A DNA stretch of 64,000 nucleotides from assembly GCF_006442205.1 (NCBI RefSeq), contig NZ_VFVR01000008.1, positions 62,001 to 126,000 on the forward strand. Direction: 5' to 3'. Positions within the stretch are counted from its first letter, which is position 1; each line of letters starts with the position of its first letter. This stretch comes from Mesorhizobium sp. B2-3-12. GTDB taxonomy: Bacteria; Pseudomonadota; Alphaproteobacteria; Rhizobiales; Rhizobiaceae. The notes below the pieces were generated by a model that did no database searches, had not been told where the DNA came from, and worked only from the letters and a program-made list of their open reading frames with translations. Both the position numbers and the translations under genes were made by a program. Below, piece after piece: positions 20,774 through 29,966 of this stretch.

Positions 20774-21814
20774 ATGAAGAGATTCACAGCCGCCATCCTG
20801 GCGGGTGTCGCCATGTCGCTGACGCTGGCTTCGGTCGCGCAGGCGAAGGACAAGGTCATCGGCGTTTCGTGGTCCAATTTCCAGGAAGAGCGCTGGAAGA
20901 CCGACGAGGCCGCCATGAAGAAGGCGATCGAGGCCGCGGGCGACAAGTACATTTCCGCCGATGCGCAGTCCAACCCCGGCAAGCAGCTGACCGACGTCGA
21001 GAGCCTGATTTCGCAGGGCGCCAATTCGCTGATCATCCTGGCGCAGGATGCCTCGGCGATCGGCCCGGCGGTGCAGAAGGCGCTCGACGAGGGCATTCCG
21101 GTCGTCGGTTATGACCGCCTGATCGAGAACAAGGACGTCTTCTACCTGACTTTCGACAACAAGGAAGTCGGCCGCATGCAGGCCCGCGAAGTGTTCAAGG
21201 TGAAGCCTGAAGGCAACTACGTCTTCATCAAGGGCTCGGGTGCCGATCCGAATGCCGATTTCCTGTTCTCGGGCTCGATGGAAGTGCTGAAGGAAGCCAT
21301 CGATTCCGGCAAGATCAAGAATGTCGGCGAAGCCTATACGGACGGCTGGCTGCCCGCCAACGCCCAGAAGAACATGGAGCAGTTCCTCACCGCCAACGAC
21401 AACAAGGTCGACGCGGTGGTCGCGGCCAATGACGGCACCGCCGGCGGCGTCGTCGCCGCGCTGACGGCGCAGGGGCTCGCCGGCACCGTGCCGGTCTCCG
21501 GCCAGGACGGCGACCACGCCGCGCTCAACCGCATCGCGCTCGGCACCCAGACCGTGTCGGTGTGGAAGGATGCGCGTGAACTCGGCAAGAACGCCGCCGA
21601 GATCGCCTCGCAGCTCGCCGACGGCAAGAAGATGACCGACATCGCCGGCGTGAAGGACTTCACGACGCCTGGCGGCAACACCGTCAAGTCGCTGTTCCTG
21701 ACCCCGGTCGCCATCACCAAGGACAATCTCAACCTCGTCATCGACGCCGGCTGGATCAAGAAGGACGAAGTCTGCGCGGGCGTCGCAGCCGGCAGCGTCG
21801 CGGCCTGCAACTGA
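20774..21814 (+). CDS. xylF: Xylose-type ABC transporter substrate-binding protein
   Basis: A 346-residue periplasmic sugar-binding protein started at ATG 20774 after GGGAGGAT. The signal peptide runs to about residue 24 (VAQA). The periplasmic-binding fold (Peripla_BP_4) shows [35 protein letters not shown] and [11 protein letters not shown], which match XylF more than ribose or galactose binders. It feeds the xylH/xylG transporter. A terminator-like hairpin follows it, as is common for binding-protein genes. Xylose is the likely ligand from family likeness. Confidence 0.9.
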   Translation: MKRFTAAILAGVAMSLTLASVAQAKDKVIGVSWSNFQEERWKTDEAAMKKAIEAAGDKYISADAQSNPGKQLTDVESLISQGANSLIILAQDASAIGPAVQKALDEGIPVVGYDRLIENKDVFYLTFDNKEVGRMQAREVFKVKPEGNYVFIKGSGADPNADFLFSGSMEVLKEAIDSGKIKNVGEAYTDGWLPANAQKNMEQFLTANDNKVDAVVAANDGTAGGVVAALTAQGLAGTVPVSGQDGDHAALNRIALGTQTVSVWKDARELGKNAAEIASQLADGKKMTDIAGVKDFTTPGGNTVKSLFLTPVAITKDNLNLVIDAGWIKKDEVCAGVAAGSVAACN

Positions 21815-21839
21815 GTTTGACCGCTTGAAGAAATGAAGG

Positions 21840-21868
21840 CGCCGCGGCCCCCAAAGCCGCGGCGTTTT
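21840..21868 (+). terminator. Hairpin after xylF
   Basis: CGCCGCGGC and GCCGCGGCG form a 9-bp GC stem with a 7-base loop, followed by TTTT. It lies 26 bases after xylF and before the permease gene, so it probably limits read-through and raises the amount of binding protein relative to the transporter. Confidence 0.7.
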
Positions 21869-21958
21869 CTCAAAAAGATTTGTGTTTCCGCGTCACGCGG
21901 ATAGCTTCTAGGCTGGGTTCGGCATCCGCGTCAGACGGCCAGCCGGTGGGAGAAAATC

Positions 21959-23311
21959 ATGACCGATACGACGTCCAATCCGCAGGCCGACACCGCGCGC
22001 GCCTCGGAACTCGGCGCTGTCGCCCGGTTCCTGAAGGCGACCGAGATCGACACCCGGATGCTCGGCATGGTCGGCGCCCTGCTGCTGATCTGGGTCGCGC
22101 TGCATGTGATTTCGAGCCTGCGTCTGGGCGTCAATCCGCTCGATTTCGACAGCCGCACCTTTCTCACGCCGCGCAATCTGTGGAACCTGTCGGTGCAGAC
22201 GTCCGCGGTCGCCATCATGGCCTGCGGCATGGTGCTGGTCATCGTCATGCGCAACATCGACCTGTCCGTCGGTTCCGCCGAAGGGCTGATCGGCATGGTC
22301 ATGGGCTTTGCGCAGGTGCATTTCCTGGTTCGGTTCGTCGGGCTTGAACTCGGCAATCCATGGATATGGGTCCTGGCCCTGGTCATCGGCCTGGCGCTCG
22401 GCCTTCTGATCGGCGCCTTCCAGGGTTTCGTCATCGCCTATCTCGAAGTGCCGGCCTTCATCGTCACGCTGGGTGGCCTGCTGGTCTGGCGCGGGGCCGC
22501 CTGGTGGGTCACGTCAGGCCAGACGGTGGCGCCGCTGGATGCCACCTTCCAGCTGATGGGCGGCGGACCGGCCGGATCGATCGGCGCAACCTGGAGCTGG
22601 GTCGTGGGCATCGTCGCCTGCCTGGCCGTCGTGTTCGCATTGTTCAACGGGCGGGTGCAGCGCAAGCGCTTCCGCTTCCCGCTGCGGCCGATCTGGGCCG
22701 AGACGCTGATGGGCGCCGTCACCTGCGCCGTCATCATGGGCGCCGTCTGGCTGGCCAACTCCTATCCGTGGCCGATCGGCATCGTGAACCGCTACGCGGC
22801 CGCCAACAACATCACCGTGCCCGAGGGCGGGCTGTTCATCGCCCACGGCATTGCGATCCCGGTGCTGATGGCGGTCGCCGTCGGCCTGGTCATGACCTTC
22901 ATCACCAACCGCACCCGTTTCGGCCGTTATGTCTTTGCCATCGGCGGCAATCCGGAAGCGGCCAATCTCGCCGGCATCAACACACGCTGGATCACCATGA
23001 AGGTGTTCATGATCATGGGCGTGCTGGCCACGATCGCGGCCGCCATTTCGTCGGCCCGGCAGAACTCCTCCACCAATGTGCTTGGAACATTGGATGAGCT
23101 GCTCGTCATTGCCGCCGCCGTCATCGGCGGCACCTCGCTCGCCGGCGGCTCGGGAACGATCATCGGCGCCATGCTCGGCGCATTGCTGATGCAGTCGCTG
23201 CAGTCGGGCATGGTGCTGCTCGGCGTCGACTCGCCGCTGCAAAGCATCGTCGTCGGCGCCGTGCTGGTCATCGCGGTGTGGCTCGACACCGTCTATCGCA
23301 AGCGGGTTTAG
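21959..23311 (+). CDS. xylH: Xylose-type ABC transporter permease
   Basis: A 450-residue inner-membrane protein with ten or more hydrophobic helices. The family hallmarks are [49 protein letters not shown] and [12 protein letters not shown], all typical of BPD_transp_2 sugar permeases of the XylH type. Residues about 215-300 form the longer insertion found in XylH but not RbsC. GTGGGAG lies 8 bases before the ATG. It forms the channel with the ATPase 10 bases downstream. Confidence 0.92.
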   Translation: MTDTTSNPQADTARASELGAVARFLKATEIDTRMLGMVGALLLIWVALHVISSLRLGVNPLDFDSRTFLTPRNLWNLSVQTSAVAIMACGMVLVIVMRNIDLSVGSAEGLIGMVMGFAQVHFLVRFVGLELGNPWIWVLALVIGLALGLLIGAFQGFVIAYLEVPAFIVTLGGLLVWRGAAWWVTSGQTVAPLDATFQLMGGGPAGSIGATWSWVVGIVACLAVVFALFNGRVQRKRFRFPLRPIWAETLMGAVTCAVIMGAVWLANSYPWPIGIVNRYAAANNITVPEGGLFIAHGIAIPVLMAVAVGLVMTFITNRTRFGRYVFAIGGNPEAANLAGINTRWITMKVFMIMGVLATIAAAISSARQNSSTNVLGTLDELLVIAAAVIGGTSLAGGSGTIIGAMLGALLMQSLQSGMVLLGVDSPLQSIVVGAVLVIAVWLDTVYRKRV

Positions 23312-23321
23312 GGGTACGATC

Positions 23322-24146
23322 ATGGCTGACAAAACCGCTCCCGCAACCGCCCCCACAACCGCCCCCACGGGCACGCCGCTGATCGACATGCGCAACATCT
23401 CGATCGCCTTCGGCGGCATCCGCGCCGTCGACGATGCCTCGATCGATCTTTTTCCCGGCGAGGTCGTGGCGCTGCTCGGCCATAACGGCGCCGGCAAGTC
23501 GACGCTGATCAAGATCCTGTCCGGCGCCTACAAGCGCGACGCCGGCCAGATCTTCGTCAATGGCGAGGAGGCGGCGATCTCCAACCCGCGCGACGCCAAG
23601 AAATACGGTATCGAGACGATCTACCAGACGCTGGCGCTGGCCGACAATGTCGATGCCGCCGCCAATCTGTTCCTCGGCCGCGAGCTGATGACCGCCTGGG
23701 GCACGCTCGACGACGTCGCCATGGAGGCCGAGGCGCGCAAGGTAATGGGCCGGCTCAATCCGCGCTTCCAGCGCTTCAAGGAGCCGGTGATCAAGCTGTC
23801 GGGCGGTCAGCGGCAGTCGGTGGCGATCGCACGCGCCATCCTGTTCAACGCCCGCATCCTGATCATGGACGAGCCGACGGCGGCGCTCGGCCCCCAGGAA
23901 ACGGCGCAGGTCGGCGAACTTGTCAGGCAGCTCAAATCCGACGGCATCGGCATCTTCCTGATCAGCCACGACATCCATGACGTGTTCGAACTGGCCGACC
24001 GCGTCTGCGTGATGAAGAACGGGCAGGTCGTGGGCACGGCCCGCACCACTGACGTCACCCAGGACGAGGTGCTGGGCATGATCATCCTGGGCAAATGTCC
24101 TCCAGGTGCCATACCCGGGCCGGGTGCTCTGAAGATCGCCGCCTGA
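23322..24146 (+). CDS. xylG: Xylose-type ABC transporter ATPase (single domain)
   Basis: A 274-residue ATPase. A Thr/Ala/Pro-rich leader of about 18 residues precedes one ABC domain: Walker [10 protein letters not shown], signature [13 protein letters not shown], Walker [13 protein letters not shown] and [13 protein letters not shown]. Enterobacterial XylG has two fused ABC domains (about 510 residues), so this is the short, FrcA-like form known in rhizobia and must act as a homodimer. GGGG lies upstream of the ATG. Last gene of the operon. Confidence 0.88.
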   Translation: MADKTAPATAPTTAPTGTPLIDMRNISIAFGGIRAVDDASIDLFPGEVVALLGHNGAGKSTLIKILSGAYKRDAGQIFVNGEEAAISNPRDAKKYGIETIYQTLALADNVDAAANLFLGRELMTAWGTLDDVAMEAEARKVMGRLNPRFQRFKEPVIKLSGGQRQSVAIARAILFNARILIMDEPTAALGPQETAQVGELVRQLKSDGIGIFLISHDIHDVFELADRVCVMKNGQVVGTARTTDVTQDEVLGMIILGKCPPGAIPGPGALKIAA

Positions 24147-24287
24147 GCCGCGAGCGCTGGCCGGCGGGGCCGCCCGGGCGCCCGTTCACGTGATATGCCA
24201 GTGATCACGATGGCTTGGCCTGACCATTGTGTTGGCCCGTCGACTTGCCCATAAAGGTCCTGTTTTGCTCATGGACCGCATCATCCG

Positions 24288-25928
24288 TTGAAGAAGCTTT
24301 TTCCAATCGTCGCGTTCATCGCCGTCGCATTGATCAGCATGACCATGGCGGGATTCGCTTATTTCGCGACGCAGGAGGCCGCTCGCATCAAGTTCGAGGG
24401 GGCAGCCGATGACGCCCTCAACCGGATCGAGAGCCGTATCGACCTGCATCTGTCGCTGCTGCGCTCGACGCAGGCCCTGTTCGACGCGCGCAACGGCGAT
24501 ATTTCCCAGAACGAGTTCAAGGCCTTTTTCAAGGCGCTGGATGTCGACAGCAATTTCGCCGGCCTGCGCGGCATCGGGTTCCTGCGACTGGTCAAGACCG
24601 GCGACGAGGCGGCGGTCGAACGCGATATCCTCCACGATTTCGGCGCCAGCCACCCGGTCTATCCCGATACCACCCAGCCCTCGCGCGCGCCGATCGCGCT
24701 TTTCGAGCCGCTCGATCCGTCAAACCAGGCCAGCATCGGCTACGACATGTTCAGTGAGCCGGTGCGGCGCGCGGCGATCGAAAAGGCGATGGCCGACGAC
24801 CAGCAGCACGCAAGCGGGCTGGTGCAACTCGGCCAGGGCACGGGGGCCGCGCAAACCTTCACCGGGTTCCTGGTCTTCGTGCGGCTCAATGTCGAAACGG
24901 CGCCGGAGGTCATCAACGCATCACGGTCCTCGACCGCCGGCTTTCTCTACGCGGCCTTCCGGGCTCGGGACCTGTTCCAGATCGCGCTCAGCCGTGCGCC
25001 GCTGCTGCCGGTCAACACCGAGATCTACGACGGTGCGGTGAGCGGCGACAATCTGCTGTTCCGCTCGGAGACGCCACCGGTGTCATCCCTGGGAGACCCG
25101 CTGCTGGTCACCCGCAAGATCACCGTGGCGGGACGGCCCTGGACCGTATTGTTCAGGCCGACCAGTGCCTTCTCGCAACCGTCTTCGCGCGCCATCCCGG
25201 TGATGCTGGGGCTGTTCGGCCTGCTGCTTGCCGGCGCCATCGCGCTGGTGGCGCGCTATCAGGAGCGTGCCTATGACGCGGTATCGGCTTTGCACGAGAC
25301 GACGGAAAAGAGCCTGCTCGAAAAGGATCTGATGCTGCAGGAGATGAAGCACCGCATCAAGAATTCGATCACCAGGGTGCTGGCGATCGCCCGGCAGACG
25401 GCTTCGCGGGCGACCGACGTCAACGAGTTCTCCGCTTCCTTCTCGGCCAGGTTGCAGGCGATGGCCGCGTCGCAGGACATGCTGACGCGCTCGCGCTGGC
25501 AGAAAGCCGACCTTGCCGACCTGTTGCGCATCGAGCTTGGCCAGGTGTTCGGCAAGGAGCTGCCGGAAGGGCTCCTGTCTGGTCCGGAAGTGCTGCTCGA
25601 CGAAACCACGACGCAGGCGCTTGGCCTGACCTTTCACGAACTGGCCACCAATGCGCTGAAATATGGCGAGGCCGGTAATTCCGCCAATTCATCCAAGGGG
25701 GACTGGGCGCTCAAGGTGGACTGGTCGCTGGAAGGGCGAGGGCGCGAGCGAACCCTGGCGCTTAACTGGCGGGAAGCCGGGAAAAACAAAGTCGAGGCAC
25801 CGGCCGTGACCGGATTCGGCACCAAGCTGATCGACCTCAACGTCACGCGCGAATTGCGCGGCACGATCAAGCGCGATTACGAGGCCGACGGCCTGAAGGT
25901 GGAGATCAGAATTCCGTTGATCGGCTGA
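24288..25928 (+). CDS. CHASE-domain HWE-type sensor kinase
   Basis: A 546-residue membrane sensor. Helices near 5-26 and 303-323 bracket a periplasmic CHASE domain (about 60-260; GIGFLRLVKTGDEAAVERD). The cytoplasmic kinase is of the HWE/HisKA_2 class: EMKHRIKNSITRVLAIARQ carries the phospho-His, FHELATNALKYGE is the N box, LNWREAG the WxE motif and GFGTKLIDLNV the G box. TTG at 24288 is the only reasonable start. It may be a PhyK-like input to the PhyR system 4 kb downstream; that is inference from class and position, with no EcfG promoter seen before it. Confidence 0.85.
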   Translation: MKKLFPIVAFIAVALISMTMAGFAYFATQEAARIKFEGAADDALNRIESRIDLHLSLLRSTQALFDARNGDISQNEFKAFFKALDVDSNFAGLRGIGFLRLVKTGDEAAVERDILHDFGASHPVYPDTTQPSRAPIALFEPLDPSNQASIGYDMFSEPVRRAAIEKAMADDQQHASGLVQLGQGTGAAQTFTGFLVFVRLNVETAPEVINASRSSTAGFLYAAFRARDLFQIALSRAPLLPVNTEIYDGAVSGDNLLFRSETPPVSSLGDPLLVTRKITVAGRPWTVLFRPTSAFSQPSSRAIPVMLGLFGLLLAGAIALVARYQERAYDAVSALHETTEKSLLEKDLMLQEMKHRIKNSITRVLAIARQTASRATDVNEFSASFSARLQAMAASQDMLTRSRWQKADLADLLRIELGQVFGKELPEGLLSGPEVLLDETTTQALGLTFHELATNALKYGEAGNSANSSKGDWALKVDWSLEGRGRERTLALNWREAGKNKVEAPAVTGFGTKLIDLNVTRELRGTIKRDYEADGLKVEIRIPLIG

Positions 25929-26009
25929 TGCCTGCTTATCGGCAGATGGAAAGCCAGGAAATCCGGAGGCCGGAAAGCGGCCCCCGGATCTGTATTCCGC
26001 TATCGCGAA

Positions 26010-26255
26010 TCAGTTGCAGCGGGCCGTGTAGATCCGGCCGCGATGATCGCGATACTGGCAGTAGCCGTTGCGCAGGTTGCGGACCAGCAGGCCCGACCCG
26101 GCACCGACGGCAGCGCCGATCAGCGCGCCCTTGCCGCCGCCGACCAATCCACCCACGCCCGCGCCGATCAAGCCGCCGCCGACGACGTCCTTCTCGGTCG
26201 AGGTACAGCCGCTGACAGCAACCACCGCAACCATGGCAATAAGTATTTTCCGCAT
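26010..26255 (-). CDS. Glycine-zipper lipoprotein
   Basis: An 81-residue lipoprotein. The signal peptide ends in VSGC (Cys17). Residues about 26-58 are a Gly-rich zipper (GGGLIGAGVGGLVGGG and a second run), as in small outer-membrane proteins of the SlyB/OsmB kind, and the tail has YCQYRDHRGRIYTARC with two Cys. GAGGAG lies 7 bases upstream. Possibly an envelope stress protein. Confidence 0.75.
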   Translation of the reverse strand: MRKILIAMVAVVAVSGCTSTEKDVVGGGLIGAGVGGLVGGGKGALIGAAVGAGSGLLVRNLRNGYCQYRDHRGRIYTARCN

Positions 26256-26336
26256 AAGTCACTCCTCACTTGTGTCCACACTTTGGTAAGCTCCAACCGC
26301 CATTTAGCACGAAACGACGGCCTTTGCTGCTGCAAT

Positions 26337-26663
26337 TTATTGTTGGCTAAGGTAGTCTTTTTCTGGGCGGATCGTGTTCGACGCCATGACGAGGTTGGAT
26401 ATGGCCAACGAAGCGTCAAGACTACCATCTGGCCGCACCTTCCAGACAATCTGATCGTAGTCGTCCTCCAAGGCGGGATCGACCGCGAGGCATTTGGCAA
26501 TGACATGCTCCGCCTGCCCCTGAACGTCGCCCATTGCGAAGGGGCGTTCGGCGGTGCACGCGTCAGCAGTCTCAAAAACACTGACAGGGACCTGCAATTC
26601 CCGACATTCGGCCATCGTGTTCGAGCAGCCGATGACCAGTAACAACGCGGCTATGTGTTCCAT
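26337..26663 (-). CDS. Small Cys-containing lipoprotein or exported protein
   Basis: A 108-residue protein. The start at 26663 (MEHIAALLLVIGC) has AGAGGAA 8 bases upstream. The hydrophobic N-terminus ends in a lipobox-like LVIGC at Cys13. Later Cys residues (AECREL, DACTAER, AKCLAV) could pair. No family recognised. A likely EcfG promoter with a 17-base spacer is at 26688-26713. Confidence 0.6.
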   Translation of the reverse strand: MEHIAALLLVIGCSNTMAECRELQVPVSVFETADACTAERPFAMGDVQGQAEHVIAKCLAVDPALEDDYDQIVWKVRPDGSLDASLAISNLVMASNTIRPEKDYLSQQ

Positions 26664-26687
26664 GACGAATGTTCCTCTGGCCGCAAT

Positions 26688-26713
26688 AACGGACAACATC
26701 GCCAAAAAGTTCC
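26688..26713 (-). promoter_or_regulatory. EcfG-type promoter for the 108-residue gene
   Basis: On the reverse strand GGAAC (26713-26709) and CGTT (26691-26688) are spaced by 17 bases. The -10 element is 24 bases before the start codon. The 17-base spacer is allowed by the consensus but less common than 16. Confidence 0.55.
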
Positions 26714-26844
26714 TGCCATTCCAACGGGGCTACACGCACAGCAGCCTGGTGAAACAGATCCGGACACGCCAAGGCCTGCCGACCGGGCATGCCAACGGCG
26801 CATCCCAACGATACTCTCAAAGGCGAAGAGGGTCGGGAGCTAGA

Positions 26845-27021
26845 TCAAATCAATTGCCAGAGGATGACCAGAACCATGATCGCGGCGATTGCTGGGATGA
26901 TGCCCCTCATCAACCCTTGGCCTGCCTCGGGCGGTGGTTCCACGGAGGCTTCGGCGTCGAGAAATTCTCCCATGGAAACACGGGCGGCCTGTTCCAGTCT
27001 GTTGATGTCGGCAACCGTCAA
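26845..27021 (-). CDS. Small single-helix membrane protein
   Basis: A 58-residue protein with TTG start at 27021, supported by GGAGG 6 bases upstream; the nearby ATG is out of frame and stops at once. The N-terminal half is soluble and acidic (TVADINRLEQAARVSMGEFL). The C-terminal 20 residues (GIIPAIAAIMVLVILWQLI) form a membrane helix, so it is probably tail-anchored. Function unknown. Confidence 0.55.
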   Translation of the reverse strand: MTVADINRLEQAARVSMGEFLDAEASVEPPPEAGQGLMRGIIPAIAAIMVLVILWQLI

Positions 27022-27151
27022 GACATTCCTCCCGTAGCCCGCTGCAAGTCCTGCCGCACAATGTCCGAAGGCAGGGCCAGTTCCGGCGGTCTCTGGGAAA
27101 AACAGCATCCGCCCTTATGGTGAACAGCCGGTTACGAGTCGTTGCTGGCGC

Positions 27152-28186
27152 TCAGGGCGTTTCGAAATTGCTGTGCGGAACGACAAGGCGGTATTCGAGG
27201 TGGCCATCGCCGATATCGAGGTTCGCGGTTCCGTTCAGGGATGCTGGCACCACGCGCTCCAGCGCGACGCTGCCGAATCGCTTTTGGCCGCCACCATCGC
27301 CGTTGGCTCCTATCGCTTCAGCCCATGTCAGCGACAGGGCCACCTCCCCGGTGGTGGTGGCATTGAGGTCGGCGGTGACTTCGACGAAGCCCCCCGGCCG
27401 GGACAGGGCGCCGTAGCTGACGGAGTTGACGGCGAGCTCATGGATTGCCAGACCGATATGCAGCACGGCGTTGGGATTGAGGTAGGGATTGGCGCCACGG
27501 AAGCGGAGGCTGTGCGACGGATTCGCCCCGTAACGGCCGACCTGGCTCGCCACCAGTTCTTGAAGGGCTGCTCCTCGCCAGTTGGAGGACGTCACCAGAT
27601 CCTGGGAAGAGGCCAACGACTGCAACCGGCCGCGAAACCGCGTCTGGAAGTCGCCAATGTCATCGGAATAGCGACCCGTCTGGGCCGCGATGCTCTGGAT
27701 GATCGCCAGCAGGTTTTTCGAGCGGTGGCTGACTTCCCGCAGCAGCGTCGTCAATGTCTGTTCGCGCCGCTTCTGCTCGGTCGTCTCGACCATCGTGGTG
27801 ACGACACCTTGTACATCGCCATCGTCGCCGCGGTCGGCGTCGACCCAGATCTGAAACCAGCGTACGCCATTCTCGACCGGGACGCTGATTTCAAGGCGTT
27901 GCGGATCACCGGTCGTGATCACGTCGCGCTTGGCGGCGCCGATGCGGTCGGCCTGCGCCATGGGCAGGATGCCGTTGACGTCGGCATCGTCGGAAGCCCA
28001 GGGCGCGCGCATGTTGCGGGCCCATACGGTCTTCATCTCGCGATCCTGATAAAGGACGGAAATACCGGCATTGTGCAGTGCGTGGAGAAGGGCCCGGCCA
28101 AGCTGCATGCCGCTTTCGGCAGGGTGCATGGCGATGACTTCATCGTCCCGTGCGGCTTCCGTTCGATCTGAAGTCCTGGAGCGCAT
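27152..28186 (-). CDS. Cytosolic PAS-HWE sensor kinase
   Basis: A 344-residue kinase without membrane segments. A PAS-like sensor covers about 28-138 (ALHNAGISVLYQDREM, then VTTMVETTEQKRREQ). The HWE kinase follows: EVSHRSKNLLAIIQSIAAQ with the phospho-His, HIGLAIHELAVNSVSYGA (N box) and LTWAEAIG (WxE). It has an EcfG-type promoter 29 bases upstream, so it is probably produced in the general stress response and may phosphorylate PhyR, as HWE kinases do in relatives. Start 28186 fits the promoter; 28129 is an alternative. Confidence 0.85.
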   Translation of the reverse strand: MRSRTSDRTEAARDDEVIAMHPAESGMQLGRALLHALHNAGISVLYQDREMKTVWARNMRAPWASDDADVNGILPMAQADRIGAAKRDVITTGDPQRLEISVPVENGVRWFQIWVDADRGDDGDVQGVVTTMVETTEQKRREQTLTTLLREVSHRSKNLLAIIQSIAAQTGRYSDDIGDFQTRFRGRLQSLASSQDLVTSSNWRGAALQELVASQVGRYGANPSHSLRFRGANPYLNPNAVLHIGLAIHELAVNSVSYGALSRPGGFVEVTADLNATTTGEVALSLTWAEAIGANGDGGGQKRFGSVALERVVPASLNGTANLDIGDGHLEYRLVVPHSNFETP

Positions 28187-28214
28187 CGGTCAATCCGTCC
28201 ACCAATTCAGGCTG

Positions 28215-28239
28215 AACGGCTCACTGTCGAATGGGTTCC
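28215..28239 (-). promoter_or_regulatory. EcfG-type promoter for the PAS-HWE kinase
   Basis: Reverse strand GGAAC (28239-28235) and CGTT (28218-28215) with a 16-base spacer, 28 bases before the start codon at 28186. The rest of 28187-28371 holds no gene. Confidence 0.75.
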
Positions 28240-28371
28240 CAATGAAGTCCCCCCGAATACCACTCCCTAAAGCGGTCCGCCGGACGGTATCCATTGAAGG
28301 ACACCGCCCGGCGGTGGCTGGAAACCGTTTGAGGGGTGCGGCTTCCAGTGTTCGCTCGATGGATCACTCGC

Positions 28372-28536
28372 TCACGCCCGCTTGAACAGGCCGGCCAGAA
28401 GCGAAATGACCAGAAAAGCGAGAAAGATGAAGAACAAAATCTGCGCTATCCCTGCGGACGTGCCGGCGATGCCGCCAAAACCGAGCGCGCCGGCTATGAT
28501 CGCCACGACAAGAAATACGAGCGCCCAGTAAAGCAT
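28372..28536 (-). CDS. DUF1328 (YtjA-type) small membrane protein
   Basis: A 54-residue protein made of two hydrophobic helices ([20 protein letters not shown], then the [17 protein letters not shown] region) ending KRA. Sequence and length fit DUF1328. AAGGAG is 8 bases upstream. The family is common and stress-induced in several proteobacteria, with no known activity. An EcfG promoter lies at 28567-28591. Confidence 0.85.
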   Translation of the reverse strand: MLYWALVFLVVAIIAGALGFGGIAGTSAGIAQILFFIFLAFLVISLLAGLFKRA

Positions 28537-28566
28537 GGTTCTTCTCCTTCCGAACTGTGCGATGAA

Positions 28567-28591
28567 AACGTCGGTCGATGCAGTTTGTTCC
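28567..28591 (-). promoter_or_regulatory. EcfG-type promoter for the DUF1328 gene
   Basis: Reverse strand GGAAC (28591-28587) and CGTT (28570-28567), 16-base spacer, 30 bases before the start codon. Confidence 0.75.
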
Positions 28592-28744
28592 ACCATTTGC
28601 CCAAAAAGACGAGGCTTGCAAACCGTTGGCGGCGGAGCGGGCCTCAAAATTAGGGGATGACGGTTCCCGACGCCAGAAAGGCCGTCGATGCATCGCATCG
28701 GACAGCCTTTGATGGAGTGAGTTTGGGCTGGAAAGCGACGAAAA

Positions 28745-29539
28745 CTATGCAGCGGCTTTCGCCTGGCGGTCAAAGAACAACGCCTGGCTGATCAGCGCCT
28801 TGACCATGTCAGGATTGAACGGTTTGGTGACCAGGAAGGCCGGCTCGGGACGCTCGCCCGTCAGGAGGCGCTCGGGAAAGGCCGTGATAAAGATCACCGG
28901 TACCGAGGTCGACGACAGGATCTCGTTGACCGCCTCGATGCCCGAACTGCCGTCGGCAAGCTGGATGTCGGCCAGCACCATCTTCGGCCGCGTCTTGCCG
29001 AACATGGTCACCGCTTCGGCGTGGGTGCGCGCTGTTCCAACCACGCGGTGGCCGAGGCTCTCGACCATCTCCTCTATGTCCATGGCAATCAGCGGCTCAT
29101 CCTCGATGATCAGCACGTCGGTCGCCACCTGGCGGGAAATCTCGCTGCTCGCCTGGGCCAGTAGTTCGGAGAACTGCTGGTCGCCGACGTCCAGGATCTC
29201 GGCCGCCTCGTCCTCGCTGAAGCCTTCGACGGCAACCAGCAGGAAGGCCTGGCGGGGGAGCGGCGCGATCGCATTGAGGTTGGCCGCGGCGCGCTGTTCC
29301 CAGGCCGATTGTGTCTGTTCCTGCGGAACGCGGATGGCAACCGAGGTGAAGAGCTTGGCGAAAACCTTGTACAGAGCGATCCGGTCGCTCGAGGCCTCGG
29401 GGAAGATGTCGACGTCGGCGATGATGGCTTCGAGCATCGCGGCGACCAGCGCGTCGCCGCTCTCTTGCGATCCCGAGACGGCACGCGAGAAGCGGCGCAG
29501 GAACGGAAGGTGCGGTGCGATGGTGGCGGATAAACTCAT
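28745..29539 (-). CDS. phyR: General stress response regulator PhyR
   Basis: A 264-residue protein. The N-terminal half (about 1-135) is an ECF-sigma-like domain with region 2-like and region 4-like helices ([23 protein letters not shown]). The C-terminal receiver (from about 141) has IIEDEPL, phospho-acceptor Asp191 in [12 protein letters not shown] and Lys in VTKPFN. When phosphorylated, PhyR binds the anti-sigma factor NepR by its sigma-like domain and frees EcfG. It is divergent from nepR-ecfG and has its own EcfG promoter, giving positive feedback. Confidence 0.96.
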   Translation of the reverse strand: MSLSATIAPHLPFLRRFSRAVSGSQESGDALVAAMLEAIIADVDIFPEASSDRIALYKVFAKLFTSVAIRVPQEQTQSAWEQRAAANLNAIAPLPRQAFLLVAVEGFSEDEAAEILDVGDQQFSELLAQASSEISRQVATDVLIIEDEPLIAMDIEEMVESLGHRVVGTARTHAEAVTMFGKTRPKMVLADIQLADGSSGIEAVNEILSSTSVPVIFITAFPERLLTGERPEPAFLVTKPFNPDMVKALISQALFFDRQAKAAA

Positions 29540-29610
29540 GATGAGACGTCTCCCTCAGATGACGTGATTGCACGGATTGCAGGTCAGGCTGTCGCATGCC
29601 CCGCTAATAC

Positions 29611-29635
29611 AACGCGGGTTTTCCGAAAAAGTTCC
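29611..29635 (-). promoter_or_regulatory. EcfG-type promoter for phyR
   Basis: Reverse strand GGAAC (29635-29631) and CGTT (29614-29611), 16-base spacer, 71 bases before the phyR start. It is only 9 bases from the oppositely directed nepR promoter. Confidence 0.85.
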
Positions 29636-29644
29636 GCCCGTTAT

Positions 29645-29669
29645 GGAACGAATAGACGGGAACTGCGTT
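29645..29669 (+). promoter_or_regulatory. EcfG-type promoter for nepR-ecfG
   Basis: GGAAC (29645-29649) and CGTT (29666-29669), 16-base spacer, about 90 bases before the nepR start. It implies that EcfG drives its own operon. Confidence 0.85.
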
Positions 29670-29759
29670 GAAGGTCGGGATGGGCAACCAGACGAGGGTG
29701 CCGCTTGCCTTGTGTTGAGTTGGATAGAGCGGCTTGGTGTCTGGAACTATAAGGGCAAA

Positions 29760-29963
29760 ATGAAGGAAATGACGAAAGATATTTTGGCTGGCGCCACGGG
29801 CAGGCGCCGGAACGGCGTCGGCGACCCGCTGGGGCCGAACTCCGAAATCGGGCGCAAACTCAAACAATATTACGACGAGCTGGTCTCCGACAATGTGCCG
29901 GATCGCTTCGCCCAGTTGCTCAGTCAGCTGGAACAGGCCGAACCCGCGCAGAAGAAGGACTGA
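29760..29963 (+). CDS. nepR: Anti-sigma factor NepR
   Basis: A 67-residue protein. ATG 29760 (MKEMTKDI) has AAGGG upstream; the frame is open back to 29568, but the promoter at 29645 excludes much of that. The core IGRKLKQYYDELVSDNVPDR and the following FAQLLSQLE are the two conserved helices of NepR that hold EcfG or the PhyR sigma-like domain. It is followed 3 bases later by ecfG. Confidence 0.93.
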   Translation: MKEMTKDILAGATGRRRNGVGDPLGPNSEIGRKLKQYYDELVSDNVPDRFAQLLSQLEQAEPAQKKD

Positions 29964-29966
29964 GAG

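Noticed and set aside
24288-25928. Assignment of the CHASE kinase as PhyK
   Set aside because: Class and closeness fit, but HWE kinases are many in rhizobia and no direct sequence mark proves the partner; kept as inference only.
27060-27084. EcfG-like promoter before the 58-residue membrane protein
   Set aside because: GGAAC and a 16-base spacer are right, but the -10 is CATT instead of CGTT. Possible weak promoter, not counted.
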